From the NCBI GenBank assembly GCA_963707555.1, contig CAVPQM010000004.1, positions 1 through 64,000 on the forward strand: a stretch of DNA of 64,000 nucleotides, written 5' to 3'. The notes under the pieces are model-generated. The model saw only the letters and a list, made by a program, of their open reading frames with translations. It was not told the origin of the DNA and did not search any database. This DNA is from JAFAFN01 sp963707555. GTDB lineage: Bacteria; Actinomycetota; Acidimicrobiia; Acidimicrobiales; Microtrichaceae. A program made the position numbers and the translations under genes. This document shows positions 51,920-62,900 of this stretch, piece by piece (the first letter of the stretch is position 1; each line of letters opens with the position of its first letter).

Positions 51920-52570
51920 ATGGCCACTGGATCCCGAGCGAAGAGTCGAGCGAGCAAGGCCGAGCAGGCCGCCGCCACGCGAGAACGCATCGTCGTGGCT
52001 GCCACCGAGCTGTTCCTGACCGAGGGCTTCCTCACTTCGACCATGGCGGCGATCGCCAAGCGGGCCGGAGTGGCGGTGCAGACGCTGTACCTGGCCTTCG
52101 GCTCCAAGACGGCGATCCTGCAGGCGACGCTCGACAGGGGCGCTCCGCGCCGGTCGCGACGAGGACATCCCCGAACAGGACTGGTACCGCGGTGTGCTCG
52201 AGGCCGACGACGGGCCGGCGGCGCTGCGCAGCTTCTGCCTGGTCGGCGGGCACAACGTCGAGCGTGCTGCGCCGCTGTTCGGGGCGCTCCGGGCGGCCTC
52301 GTCGGACCCCGAGGTGGCCGAGGTGCTGGCGACCAACAAGCGGTTGCGGGTCGAGGGCTACTCGTCGGTCGATCCACCGCGCTGGCGAGCCGGGACGGCT
52401 TCGCAGCGGACCTCTCGGTGGCCGACGCCGTGGTGATCATCTACACGGTCTTCAGCGAGGACACGTTCCTGCTCATGGTCGAGGAGCGGGGCTGGACACC
52501 GGATCGCTGGCGACGTTGGTGCTTCGAGACGGTCTGCTCGCAGTTCTTCCCGGGCGTGCCGGCCGACTGA
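51920..52570 (+). CDS. TetR-family regulator (frameshifted)
   Basis: About 216 residues. TRERIVVAATELFLTEGFL and MAAIAKRAGVAVQTLYLAFG form the DNA-binding domain. After an indel near 52145, DWYRGVLEADDGPAALRSF follows; after another near 52385, FAADLSVADAVVIIYTVFS leads to the end (FFPGVPAD). GGAG precedes the ATG. It probably controls the divergent VOC-hemerythrin unit. Confidence 0.78.
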   Translation: MATGSRAKSRASKAEQAAATRERIVVAATELFLTEGFLTSTMAAIAKRAGVAVQTLYLAFGSKTAILQATLDRGAPRRSRRGHPRTGLVPRCARGRRRAGGAAQLLPGRRAQRRACCAAVRGAPGGLVGPRGGRGAGDQQAVAGRGLLVGRSTALASRDGFAADLSVADAVVIIYTVFSEDTFLLMVEERGWTPDRWRRWCFETVCSQFFPGVPAD

Positions 52571-52595
52571 GCCGCCACGCTGCGGACCTGCGTGT

Positions 52596-53283
52596 TCAGG
52601 CGGTCACGCCGTCGACGAGGCGTCCGTCGCGCATGGTGACGACCCGATCCGCTTCGTTCAGGATCCCGAGGTCGTGGGTCACCATGACGGTGGCGACACC
52701 CCGCTCGTGGGTCTGGTCGCGCAGGAGCCCCACCGATCTGGTGCCGGGCACGCGCAGCGTCGAGTGCGGACGTCGGTTCGTCCACGAGGATCACCGACGG
52801 CGAGTGGATCATCGCCCGGGCGATGCCGACGCGTTGACGCTCACCACCGGAGAGCTGCGCCGGTCGTCGATCCGCCTTGTTGCCGATGCCGACCGCGTCG
52901 AGCAGCTCGAGCGCCGTTGTCCTGGCGGTGCCGCGGTCCATGCCGGCGAGCGACGCCTGGTAGACGAGCTGGTCGACGGCGGTGAGCGCTTCGAACAGGT
53001 TCGACTGCTGGAACACGAACCCGAGCTGCTGGCGGCGGATGGCCGAGCGGGCCCGCGGCGACGCCGCCGTGACGTCGGTGTCGCCGATGAGGACCGTGCC
53101 GGTGTCGGGGGTGCGCGACCGCGCCGGCAACGGCGAGCAGCGGTTTTTGCCCGATCCCGACGCACCGCTGATCGCGACGAACTCGCCGCCGGCGACGTCG
53201 AGGGTGACGTGGTCGAGTGCGTGGACCAGCTCGTCGCCGTCCTGGAAGGACAAGCAGACGTCGTGCAGCGAGAGTCGGTTCAT
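52596..53283 (-). CDS. MacB/LolD-like ABC ATPase (frameshifted)
   Basis: About 229 residues. DVCLSFQDGDELVHALDHV is the usual LolD-type opening; VFQQSNLFEALTAVDQLV is the Q-loop; LSGGERQRVGIARAMIHSP and VILVDEPTSALD are the signature and Walker B. Walker A reads GASGSGKN and then runs out of frame at an A run near 53147, so a base error hides the usual S-T. The C-terminal part after TSALD is also shifted. The ATG overlaps the permease stop (ATGA). The pair would move lipoproteins or small molecules across the membrane. Confidence 0.75.
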
Positions 53284-54380
53284 GCGGAGGCTCCCAGAGC
53301 GATGATCGGGTCGACCGAGGTGACCTTGCGGATGCCGACGACCATGCCGATGGACCCGGCGATGATCAGGATCACCGCGGCGCTCAGGACGGTGCCGGGG
53401 TCGAGCGCGAACGGGACCTCGCCGCCTTCGATGAGCACCCCGAGCCCGTAGCCGATGGCGAGCCGAGCGCGCGTGGCGGCGACGAGCACGATCAGGACCT
53501 GTCCGAGCGCGTCGCGCAACACCGCACCGGTCGACGCGCCGAGGGCCTTCTGCAGCCGATCTCGCTGCGGCGCTGGATCGTCCAGACGGTGAAGAACGAC
53601 CCGAGGATCATCGCCGAGATGACGTACAGGAATGTGCGGATGAGCGACATGGTCGAGGTTCTCGGCGCTGTAGCCGGGCGATCCCGCGTACGCCTCGGTG
53701 CGCGTCACCACGTCGAGGCCGGCATCGCTGCCCGCCCGGTCGAGCGCCCGTGTCGTCGCCGCCGGCGATCGCGACCGTGGAGCCGATCTCGGTGCCGTCG
53801 GACGGGTCGAGGTGGGCGACTGCCTGCCAGTCCTCGAGTGAGGTGTAGACGAGGTCCACGTGCCCGTAGGTCGCCTTCGGCGCGACGCCGGTGACCTCGA
53901 GTGAGGATCGTCGGTGCGGTCGATCTTCAAGGTGTCGCCGACCTTCACGCCGGCGTCGGCGAGACCCTCGCCGATCACCGCGGTCCCCGGGGCGGGGCTG
54001 CCGCCGGAGAGCACGTCGCCGGCGATGAACCCGTCGTCCGCCAGGCCGACGAGTGCGAGGTCGACGTTCTCGTCCTCGCCGGCCGAGGCGTTCACCAGCG
54101 TCAGGCCGAACGCCTCGGCGGACGCGTCGGGCCCCGAGTTCGAACGCCGTGACGGAGTCCTCGCCGATCGAGGATCGGGAGAACGTGCTGTCGGCGCCGT
54201 CCTGGAACGCTGAGGTGCGTCACCGGCAGTGCCCGCAGGCCTGAGATGCCGTCGTCGACCAGTCCGTTCGACAGGCCCGACAGCAAGACGGTGCAGCACC
54301 GCGACCAGGGCTGATGACCGACCCCATCAGTGCGAATCGACCTTTGGCGAACAGCAGTTCACGCACCCGGCGAGGAACAT
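53280..54380 (-). CDS. FtsX/MacB-like ABC permease (frameshifted)
   Basis: About 366 residues. The N-terminus (MFLA, then RELLFAKGRFALMGSVIS) leads into the first membrane helix. A large periplasmic domain follows (FGLTLVNASAGEDENVDLAL, APGTAVIGEGLADAGVKVG, VDLVYTSLEDWQAVAHLD). Three C-terminal helices follow (LQKALGASTGAVLRDALGQV, ALDPGTVLSAAVILIIAGS), ending IIALGASA. At least five indels are present. It pairs with the ATPase above. Confidence 0.72.
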
Positions 54381-54491
54381 TGCGGGTCGAGCCTCCGGGC
54401 GCGGCTGTCTTCGCTGGCACGCGCGTTCGGTAACCGTACGCGCCCCGACGGCGATCTTCCAGACGCGGCGTCGGGAACTAACCTGAGGGGT

Positions 54492-55090
54492 GTGCCGAAG
54501 ATCGATGCGCGGACCGTGGCCGAACACCGCTAGCACCTCGACCACGCCAAGCTGCTCGATGTCGCAGCTCGAGCTGGTCGCCTCGCAGCCGGTCGAGCCG
54601 CTGACGCTGGCCGAGCTCGCCAAGCGCGCCGGCCGGTCTTGAGAGCCTCGACGTACGCCTACTTCGGGTCGAACCGACGACCTGCGCGCCGAGTGTCCGC
54701 ACGCAGGTCCTCGGGGCCTGGGTGGCGGGAGTGCTCGACGAGGCTCCGACAGGTTCCTCGCTCCCGGACGATCGGCTCGACCGGTTCGTCGCCGCGTAGA
54801 TTGGTCGCCGTGCCGACCCCTCGGTCGATCGGGTCCTCGCATACGTCCAGGCGCAGCAGAGCGAACCGTTCCGCGCGTGTGTCGTGCAGGTGATCGAGCC
54901 GTTGACCGCCGAGCTGCTCGCCATCATCGGACGGCTGGGGGTCGAACCCCCGACGCTGGCAGCGACCGTCGTACAGGGAGCGGTCGCCGCGGCGTACGAC
55001 CAGGTGCGCGCGCCGGCGAGGATCCCCACCAGGTCGCCGGCGACACGATCGTGTTCGTCCGAGCCGGACTGGGCAGCGCTGCGACGCACC
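54492..55090 (+). pseudogene. TetR-family regulator with an in-frame TAG and frameshifts
   Basis: It starts VPKIDARTVAEHR, then TAG (54531-54533) where CAG (Gln) would fit, then HLDHAKLLDVA. Later frames read EPLTLAELAKRA, VYAYFGSN, VDRVLAYVQAQQSEPFRACV and LTAELLAIIGRLGVEPPTLA, the TetR layout. The 3' end is unclear. It is divergent from the ABC permease. As written it cannot be translated whole. Confidence 0.55.
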
Positions 55091-55289
55091 GAGTCGCGGG
55101 CGGTCCCGGTGGTCCCGGCACGGCTCGCGAGGACCTCCTCGGCGAGGCCGGCTCCGCGTCGCCGGCGCCGCACGGACCCGGCGCGGTCGGCCATGTCCTC
55201 ATCGCCGTCGATGCCGTCGCTGGTCGCCGCTGCGGTCGCCACCGGAGTGAGCTCGACGCCGCGACCTGTGGGCACGACGCCTCGCCACC

Positions 55290-55665
55290 TGCGCGCCACG
55301 ACGATCGTGGTGAACAGCCGGCGTGGACCGTCGCGGCCTTCGCCACCGGAGCGCTCAGGGTCGGGGGAGCCGGGTTGCACCTGGTGTTGGGTCTGTCGCT
55401 CGTGGCGGTCCTCGCCTGGTCGGTCCGCGCGCTCGGCCCGCCCTGCTGGCCCCCCGCCGACTCCGTGCGGTGTTCGGGCTGGCCGTCGCGTCGTCGGCCG
55501 CCGCGCTCGTTGCCCGTTCCCAGCAGATCGACGGCGCCGTGGTCACCCACGTGGCGCTCGCCACCGTGTTGCTCGTCTGTCTGTCGCTGCTCACCCGCAC
55601 CGTCTGGCGGTCCCAGCGTGCGATGACGATCGCGGCCAGGGCCTCTGACGCCCGGGGGCGGACGC
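55290..55665 (+). CDS. Unidentified membrane protein fragment
   Basis: Frames joined by one indel near 55440 read VAAFATGALRVGGAGLHLVL, GLSLVAVLAWSVRALGPP, then AVFGLAVASSAAALVA and AVVTHVALATVLLVCLSLLT, which is three hydrophobic helices. The pattern recalls small integral membrane proteins, but no family is convincing. The 200 bp before it, after the TetR remnant, show no recognisable gene. Confidence 0.4.
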
Positions 55666-55679
55666 CGGATCGTCCTGGA

Positions 55680-56027
55680 GCGACGGACCGAACGATCCGC
55701 TGGCGCTCCTGGAGGAGCAGCGCGCCGCCACCGAGCGGCGTGCGTGCAGGAGCTGGTGGCGAGCTTCGACGGCATCGTCGAGGCAGCGAGCGACGTCGCG
55801 ACCGACGACGAGCACGACCCCGAAGGGCACACCATCGTGTGGGAGCGCCAGCAGGTCGCGGCGCTGCTCCGTGACGCCCGTGCCGAGCTCGCCGAGATCG
55901 ATGCGGCGATGGAGCGACTCGACGACGGGACCTACGGGCGGTGCGCGAACATGTGGCGACGAGATCGCCGCGCGCCATACCGCACGTGTCTCCGGCGACG
56001 ACGATGTGCATCCGCTGCGCGATCTGA
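55680..56027 (+). CDS. DksA/TraR-type zinc-finger protein (frameshifted)
   Basis: About 115 residues. LALLEEQRAATERR begins the coiled coil. After an indel it continues VQELVASFDGIVEAASD, then WERQQVAALLRDARAEL, MERLDDGTYGRC, CGDEI and MCIRC, which are the two Cys pairs of the TraR/DksA zinc finger, ending at TGA 56025-56027. The finger region is split by two indels. Proteins of this family act on RNA polymerase or have unrelated roles in actinobacteria. The exact start is not clear. Confidence 0.65.
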
Positions 56028-56069
56028 TTCGGTATACTCTTTCGGCGTGATGACGAACGGCCGACGGCC

Positions 56070-57131
56070 ATGAGCACCTCGCCGGTCGACCGGCCGACCG
56101 CCGGCTCCGACGGACCACCGGTCGGCTCGATCCCCGAGATCTCGTCCGACGACGACCGCCTCCACCCCGCCAGCGACCACTGGTGGGAGACCGAGACGGC
56201 GTGGTTCTCGTTCAACGTCCCCGAGCGGCGGATCGGTGGGTGGTTCTACAACCAGGTGCTCGCCACCCAGCAGATCTGCAACGGCGGCGCGTGGGTCTGG
56301 GACGACTCGGCCGACCGAGTGCGATTTACTCGGTGCGCCACCAGGGCCTGCGTTCCCCGACGTCGGGAGCTCGACCTGCGTGACGTGCAGCTGCCCAACG
56401 GCAATCACCTGCAGGTGCTCGAACCGCTCATGTCGTACCGCCTCCGCTACTCGGATCCGGGCCGCTTCGAGGCCGACCTGCGCTTCGACGGGATCATGGC
56501 GCCGAACGCCCACCCCATCGGCGTGGCGCCTTCTGGCGTGGTCGCCACTTCGACCAACCGATGCACGTCACCGGCACGATCGCCCTGGACGGCGAAGTGC
56601 TCGCTGTCGACTGCCTGTCGGTGCGCGACCGGTCGTGGGGTCCCCGGCCCGCAGGGCCCGGATCCGCGCAAGCCGCCGCCGGATCCCGGCGCCGCGGCCT
56701 CGAAGCCCACCAAGGCGCGCCGACCGCCCGAGGGTGTCGGCTACCCGTTCGCGACCGCCGACGAGCGCAACGGGTGGCTGCTCTACAGCCGGCCGACCGT
56801 GGTCGACGGCATCGCCTCCGACGAGCTGTCGACCGGCTACCTGTTGCGGGACGGCGTGTACGGACACCTCGTCTCGGGACGTCGCCGCACCTGGCTCGAC
56901 CCGGCAGACACGTTGGATCCGCCGGCCTCGAGATCGAGGCCTCCGACGAGCACGGCCGAGACCTCGAGGCGGTCGGGGAGCTGCGTGTCGCACCACGGAG
57001 CGGATCCGTCACCAGCGGCACCGGCCTGTTCCGCTGGACGTGGGACGGCCTCGACGGCTGGGGCGAGGACCAGACCTATGCGCCGCAGCGGGATCCTCGA
57101 CGCCCTCGACCTGGCCGCTCGTTCGATCTGA
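56070..57131 (+). CDS. DUF7064/DUF7065-like protein (frameshifted)
   Basis: About 353 residues. DHWWETETAWFSFNVPERRI, GGWFYNQVLATQQICNGGA and WVWDDSA, then LRYSDPGRFEADLRFDG, match the actinobacterial DUF7065-type proteins found beside acyl-CoA synthetases and P450s. VGYPFATADERNGWLLYSRP continues the fold. Several indels (near 56330, 56540, 56620 and 56935) are present. A lipocalin-like ligand-binding role has been proposed for such folds; function here is unknown. It heads the catabolic run. Confidence 0.6.
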   Translation: MSTSPVDRPTAGSDGPPVGSIPEISSDDDRLHPASDHWWETETAWFSFNVPERRIGGWFYNQVLATQQICNGGAWVWDDSADRVRFTRCATRACVPRRRELDLRDVQLPNGNHLQVLEPLMSYRLRYSDPGRFEADLRFDGIMAPNAHPIGVAPSGVVATSTNRCTSPARSPWTAKCSLSTACRCATGRGVPGPQGPDPRKPPPDPGAAASKPTKARRPPEGVGYPFATADERNGWLLYSRPTVVDGIASDELSTGYLLRDGVYGHLVSGRRRTWLDPADTLDPPASRSRPPTSTAETSRRSGSCVSHHGADPSPAAPACSAGRGTASTAGARTRPMRRSGILDALDLAARSI

Positions 57132-57174
57132 CATCCCTCGAACGCGGAGGGGACTCGAACCTGAAGGGGGAGCG

Positions 57175-58740
57175 GTGTTCGACGCACCAGCCGGACAAGC
57201 CGGCGGTGATCATGGGCCGACACCGGCGCCGTCGTCACCTACGGCGAGCTCGGACGAGCGGTCCCAGCGGCTCGCCCAGCTGCTGCACGCCGCACGGCCT
57301 CCGGCCCAGGCGATCACGTCGCCGTGCTGCTCGAGAACCACCCGCGCTACTTCGAGGTGTTCTGGGCGGCGCAGCGCGCCGGCCTCTACTACACGCCGAT
57401 CAACTGGCACCTCGACGCCGAGGAGGCCGGCTACATCGTCGAGGACTGCGGGCGCACGGCGCTCGTCACCGTCAGCCGGCCTCGCGCCGGTCTCGTCGCC
57501 GAGATGGCCCCGTTACCTCGGCGACGGTCGCCGACCCGGCTCGTCGGTCGATGGCGCCGCTCGACGGCTACGAGCGCTACGAGGACGCGGTCGCCGACCA
57601 GCCCGACGACGCCGCTCGACGACGAGCTCGAGGGCGCCGTGCATGTTCTACTCGTCGGGCACGACCGGGCGGCCCAAGGGCATCAAGCCGCCGCTGACGC
57701 GGCGCAGCCCTTCGGCGCCGCCGACGCCACTGCTGGTGCCGATGCTCGCAGCGCCTCTGCGGCTTCGACGACGGCGACCGTCTACCTGTGCCCGGCGCCG
57801 CTGTACCACGCCGCGCCGCTCGGCTGGTCGATCGACGGTGCAGCGCCTCGGCGGCACCGTCGTGCGTGATGGAGCGCTTCGACCCGACCGACGCGCTCGA
57901 GCTGATCGAGCAGCACCGGGTCACCCACGCGCAGTTCGTGCCGACGCATGTTCGTCCGCATGCTCAAGCTCGCCGACGAGCGAGCGCGCCGCTCACGACC
58001 TGTCGAGCCTGCGCAGTCGCGTCGTGCACGCCGCCGCGCCGTGCCCGGTCGAGGTCAAGCAGCAGATGATCGACTGGTGGGGCCCGATCATCCACGAGTA
58101 CTACTCGGGCACCGAGGGCATCGGCTTCTGCGCGCATCGGCCCCGAGGAGTGGCTCGCGCACCCCGGCTCGGTCGGCCGGCCGCATCTGCGGCGACGCGC
58201 ACATCCTCGACGAGGACGGCACGGAGCTGCCGCCGGGCGAGGTCGGGCAGATCTGGTTCGAGAGCGGCCGGCTGACCTTCGAGTACCACAACGACCCGGA
58301 GAAGACCGCGCCGCGTTCAACGACGCGGGGCTGGAGCACGCTCGGCGACGTCGGCTACCTCGACGACGACGGCTACCTGTACCTGACCGACCGCAAGTCG
58401 CACATGATCATCTCCGGCGGCGTGAACATCTACCCGCAGGAGGTCGAGGACGTGCTGGCGATGCACCCGGCGGTCGCCGACGTCGCCGTCATCGGCGTGC
58501 CCGACCCCGAGATGGGCGAGGAGGTCAAGGCGGTCGTGCAGCCGGCCGACCCGGCGCGCCGCCGGACCGGAGCTGGCCGACGGAGCTCATCGCCTACTGC
58601 CGCGAGCAGCTCGCCGCACTACAAGTGCCCGCGCTCGGTCGACTTCGTCGACGAGCTGCCGCGCCTGCCGACCGGCAAGCTGCTGAAGCGAGAGCTCCGC
58701 GAGCGCTACTGGCCGCCCGACTGGAACGACGACGCATTGA
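57175..58740 (+). CDS. Acyl-CoA synthetase, AMP-binding (many frameshifts)
   Basis: About 520 residues. Blocks in order: PDKPAVIMG, GDHVAVLLENHPRYFEV, YYTPINWHLDAEEAGYIVED, the P-loop MFYSSGTTGRPKGIK, YSGTEGIGFCA, LGDVGYLDDDGYLYLTDRK, SHMIISGGVNIYPQEVEDVL and the Lys motif RLPTGKLLKRELRERYW. The stop is probably TGA 58738-58740 in a shifted frame. At least eight indels are present. It would activate a fatty or steroid-like acid for the next enzymes. Confidence 0.82.
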
Positions 58741-58787
58741 GTGTCCTGAATTGCTACGGTAGGGACATCGCCGGACAGGGGGAGCCG

Positions 58788-60015
58788 ATGAACGGGACCG
58801 ACGCACCGCTCGGGGACTGCCCGGTCGACCACTACTCGACCGCCGGGCCGCGGCGTGAGCCGTTGGCTCACTTCCGGCGTCTCGACGAGCTGCGCGACCG
58901 CCATCGCCCACGCTTCTTCACCGAGACGCCGCCGGGCTACTACGTGTTCCTCGACCACGACATGATCGTCGAGGGACTCCAGCACCCCGAGACCTTCTCG
59001 AGCTCGGTGATCGTGCCCGAGGTGCCCGATCCGCCCTACAAGTGGATCCCGGTCATGCTCGACCCTCCCGAGCACGGCAAGTGGCGTCATCTGCTCGCCA
59101 GCTACTTCTCGCCCCGCACGATCGAGCGGATGGCCGACGAGCAGCGGCCTTCGCCCGTGAGCTCGTCGACGAGATCGCCGGCGCCGGGCGCTGCGACTAC
59201 GTGGCCGACTTCGCGCACCGGTTCCCGACGACGATCTTCCTGCGGATCCTCGGCGCCCCCGTCGACATGCTGCCCACCTTCCTGGAGTGGGAGGCCGGCA
59301 TCTTCCAGCGTGACGAGGACGCGTCGCCCGACGGCGCCATCACCACGATGATGCAGGTGATGGAGTACTTCGGTGGCCTGATCGCCGAGCGTCGTGGCGC
59401 CGGCGACGACGGCGCCACCGACATCGTCAGCTCCGGCGATCCGCTGGGAGATCGACGGCGAGCCCGTCGAGGACGACGACCTGCTGTCGTGCCTGCTGCT
59501 GCTGTTCATGGCCGGGCTCGACACGGTGGCGGCGCAGCTCTCCTACGGCATGCACCACCTCGCCGCGACACCGGCCGACCGGGAACGTCTGGTCGCCGAT
59601 CCGTCGCTCGTCCCCGTCGCGGTCGAGGAGATGCTGCGCACCTTCCCGATCGTGCAGACCGCCCGCAAGGTCACCACCGACATCGAGTTCCACGGCTGCC
59701 CCCTGCGAGCCGGCGACATGGTGGTGTTCCCGCTCGGGTCGGCCAACCGCGACGAGCAGACGTTCCCCGACGGCACCGAGTTCGCGCTCGACCGTGGCTT
59801 CACCCGCCACATCGCGTTCGGCGCCGGTCCGCACCGCTGCCTCGGGTCGCACCTCGCCCGCCAGGAGATGGCCATCGCCATCGAGGAGTGGCACCGCCGC
59901 ATCCCGGACTACCGACTCGATCCGGACCGAGAGGCCCGCGAGCACGGCGGCGGCGTGTACGGCCTCGACGGTCTGCCGCTCGTCTGGGACACGGCGGGCC
60001 ACCGGGCGCCTGTGA
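58788..60015 (+). CDS. Cytochrome P450 (frameshifted)
   Basis: About 408 residues. FSSSVIVPEVPDPPYKWIP and LDPPEHGKWRHLLASYFSP are near the N-terminus; the I-helix has FMAGLDTVA; ExxR is VEEMLRTFPIVQ; the haem loop is FGAGPHRCLGSHLAR. GGGGGAG lies 4 bases before the ATG. Indels near 59150 and 59440 and close to the end are present. The stop overlaps the permease GTG. It lies after the acyl-CoA synthetase and probably hydroxylates the same substrate class. Confidence 0.88.
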
Positions 60016-62900
60016 CCGACTACCTGAACTTCCTGCTGCTCGGACTGGGCAACGGCGCGGTGTTCGCCGCGCTCGCCGTGGCGCTCGTCGTCACCTACCG
60101 CAGCTCCGGGGTGCTCGAACTTCGCCACCGGTGCGTTGTCCCTGCACGCCGCCTACACCTACGCCTTCCTGCGTCGGGGTGAGCTGCTCGCACCGCTGCC
60201 GCTCGGACCGAGGACCTACGACCTCGGCGGACCGATCGACTTCTGGCCGGCGCTGATCGCGACCCTGCTGATCGAGGCGCTGCTCGGCGTGCTGCTCTAC
60301 GTGGCGGTGTTCCGACCGCTGCGCAACGCCCGCCCGCTGGCCAAGGCCGTGGCCTCGCTCGGTGTGATGATCCTGCTGACCGCGGTCGTCGCGGAGCGCG
60401 CGGGGCCCGACCAGATCCTCGTCCAGGCGATCTTCCCCCGCGACAACCTCGAGATCGGCGGCATCCGCATCGTGACCGACCGGCTCTGGTTCGCGGTCAC
60501 CATCGCCGTGGTCACGCTCGGGCTCGCGATGGTCTACCGGTTCACCCGCTTCGGCATCGCGACCCGTGCGGCGGCCGAGACCGAGGTGGGCGCGCTGGTC
60601 ACCGGACTGTCGCCCGGAGCGCATCGCCATGGCCAACTGGGCCATCAGCGCCGCAGTCGCCGGCCTTGCCGGAGTGCTCATCGCTCCGCTGGTGCCGTTG
60701 ATCCCCGGCACCTACACCCTCTTCATCGTGCCGGCGCTCGCTGCCGCGGTGCTCGGTCGCTTCTCGGCGTTGCTCGCCGGCGTTCATCGGCGGCATCGTC
60801 ATCGGCGCGCTCCAGTCGCTGGCGGTCTTCATGAAGAGCCGCCACGACTGGTTCCCGGACCAGGGGGCGGCGGAGCTCATCCCGCTCGTGCTCGTCCTGG
60901 TCGCGCTGCTGGTGCGGAGCAAACCGCTGCCCACGCGCGGCACGCTCGTGGTCCAGAGCCTCGGGCGTGCGCCGCGCCCGCGCTCGTGGAAGGTCCCGCT
61001 CGTGGTGGGCTCCGCGATCGGTCTGTTCGCCGTGCTCGCCACCACGGGCAGCTACCGCGCGGCGGTGATCACGTCGCTGATCTACGGCGTGCTGTCGCTG
61101 TCGCTCGTGGTCGTCACCGGCTACTGCGGTCAGATCTCGCTCGCACAGCTGACCCTCGCCGGTGTCGCCGGGTTCCTGCTCAGCACGCTGAGCGACTCGT
61201 GGGGGATCCCGTTCCCGATCGCACCGTTGCTCGCCGCGCTCGGCGCGAGCGTCATCGGTGTGCTCGTCGGTCTACCAGCGCTGCGCATCAGGGGGTTGCT
61301 CGTCGGCGTGGTGACCCTCACCTTCGCCGTCACCGTCGAAGCGCTCTGGTTCCGCAACAACAGCTTCAACGGCGGCACCGCAGGCGCCCAGATCGCGAAC
61401 CCCGAGCTGTTCGGACTCGACCTCGGCGTGGGCGTGGGCGAGCTCTACCCACGACCGGCGTTCGGCATCCTGTGCCTCGTCGTCCTGGCCGCGACCGCAG
61501 GCGGTGTCGCCGCGCTGCGCACCAGTCGGCTCGGCTCCGCGATGCTCGCCGTGCGGGCGAACGAACGGTCCGCCGCGAGCGCCGGCATCTCGGTCGTGCG
61601 CATCAAGTTGATCGGCTTCGCGATCGGCGCGTTCATCGCCGGGCTCGGCGGCACGCTGCTCGCCTACAAGCAGACGAACGTGACGTTCCAGACGTTCAGC
61701 GTGTTCTTCGGGCTGACGCTCTTCTCGACCGCCTACCTCGCCGGCATCACGTCGGTGAGCGGTGGCATCACCGCCGGCCTGATCGCGGCGGGGGGCATCT
61801 TCTTCCTGGTCCTCGACCGGGCGATCGACATCGGCCCGTGGTACGCGATCCTCTCGGGCCTCGGTGTGATCCTGACGGTCATCCTCAATCCCGAGGGCAT
61901 CGTCGGACCCGCGCACGAGACCCTCGACCGTCGCCGACAAGCACGTCTGCGCACCGCGTCGGCCGGGGCCGCCGGCGACACAGCGACCGATGCAGCGACC
62001 ACCACCGATGCGCCCACCGAAGCCCCCACCGATGCCCCCGCGGCGGTCAGCGAGCCCCTGTCACTCAACCCGATCCGCCGGCCCACGATCGACACCGACG
62101 CCGCGGGCACCGAAGTGTCGGTCGGTGGTGATGCGCTGTCGGTCGCGGACCTGTCGGTCACCTACGGGGGCGTCACGGCGGTCAGTCATGTCTCGCTGTC
62201 GGTGCGGCCCGGCAGCATCACCGGGCTCATCGGACCCAACGGCGCCGGCAAGACGACGACGATGGACGCCATCTGCGGGTTCACCCAGTGCGAGGGCCAG
62301 GTGCAGGTCGGCGGGCGGGACGTCACCCGCCTCGCGCCCCACCGGCGCGTCGAAGCCGGGCTCGGCCGGACCTTCCAGGGCCTCGACCTCTACGAGGACC
62401 TCACCGTCGAGGAGAACGTCGTCGTCGGTCAGTACGTGGCCGGCTCCGCTGCCTCGGCCGAGCACCTCGACGCCGTGCTCGGGGTGCTCGACCTGCGCGC
62501 CGATCGGGAGCGCAATGTGGGCGAGCTCTCCCAGGGCCGCCGCCAGCTCGTGTCGATCGCCCGTGCGCTCGCCGGGCGACCGTCGGTGCTGCTGCTCGAC
62601 GAACCGGCGGCCGGGCTCGACAGCTCGGAGAGCGAGTGGCTCGCCGACCGGCTCCGCGCGGTGCGCGACGCCGGCGTGACCATCCTGCTGGTCGACCACG
62701 ACGTGAACCTGGTGCTCGGGCTGTGCGACACGATCCACGTGCTCGACTTCGGCAGCCTCATCGCGTCGGGCCCACCCGACGCGATCCGCAACGACGTCGC
62801 GGTCAACCAGGCCTACCTGGGGACGTCACACGGTCGTGAGGAGACGCCGGCGCCGCCGCTGCCCGTCCGGCCCACGCCGCACCAAGGAGTGCCCTCGTGA
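60012..62900 (+). CDS. LivH-LivM-LivG fusion: branched-chain-type ABC permeases plus ATPase
   Basis: About 962 residues in one reading unit. The LivH-like part (YLNFLLLGLGNGAVFAALAV, VFRPLRNARPLAKAVASLG) spans about 60012-60960; the LivM-like part (SLIYGVLSLSLVVVTGYCGQ, SLAQLTLAGVAGFLL) about 60990-61930. A Thr/Ala/Pro-rich linker follows, then a LivG-like ATPase with Walker A GPNGAGKTTT, signature LSQGRRQL and Walker B LLLDEPAAGLD, to 62900. Indels near 60120, 60615 and 60780 interrupt the first part. No stop or start separates the parts. It should import a carboxylate-like substrate, not necessarily an amino acid. Confidence 0.82.
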
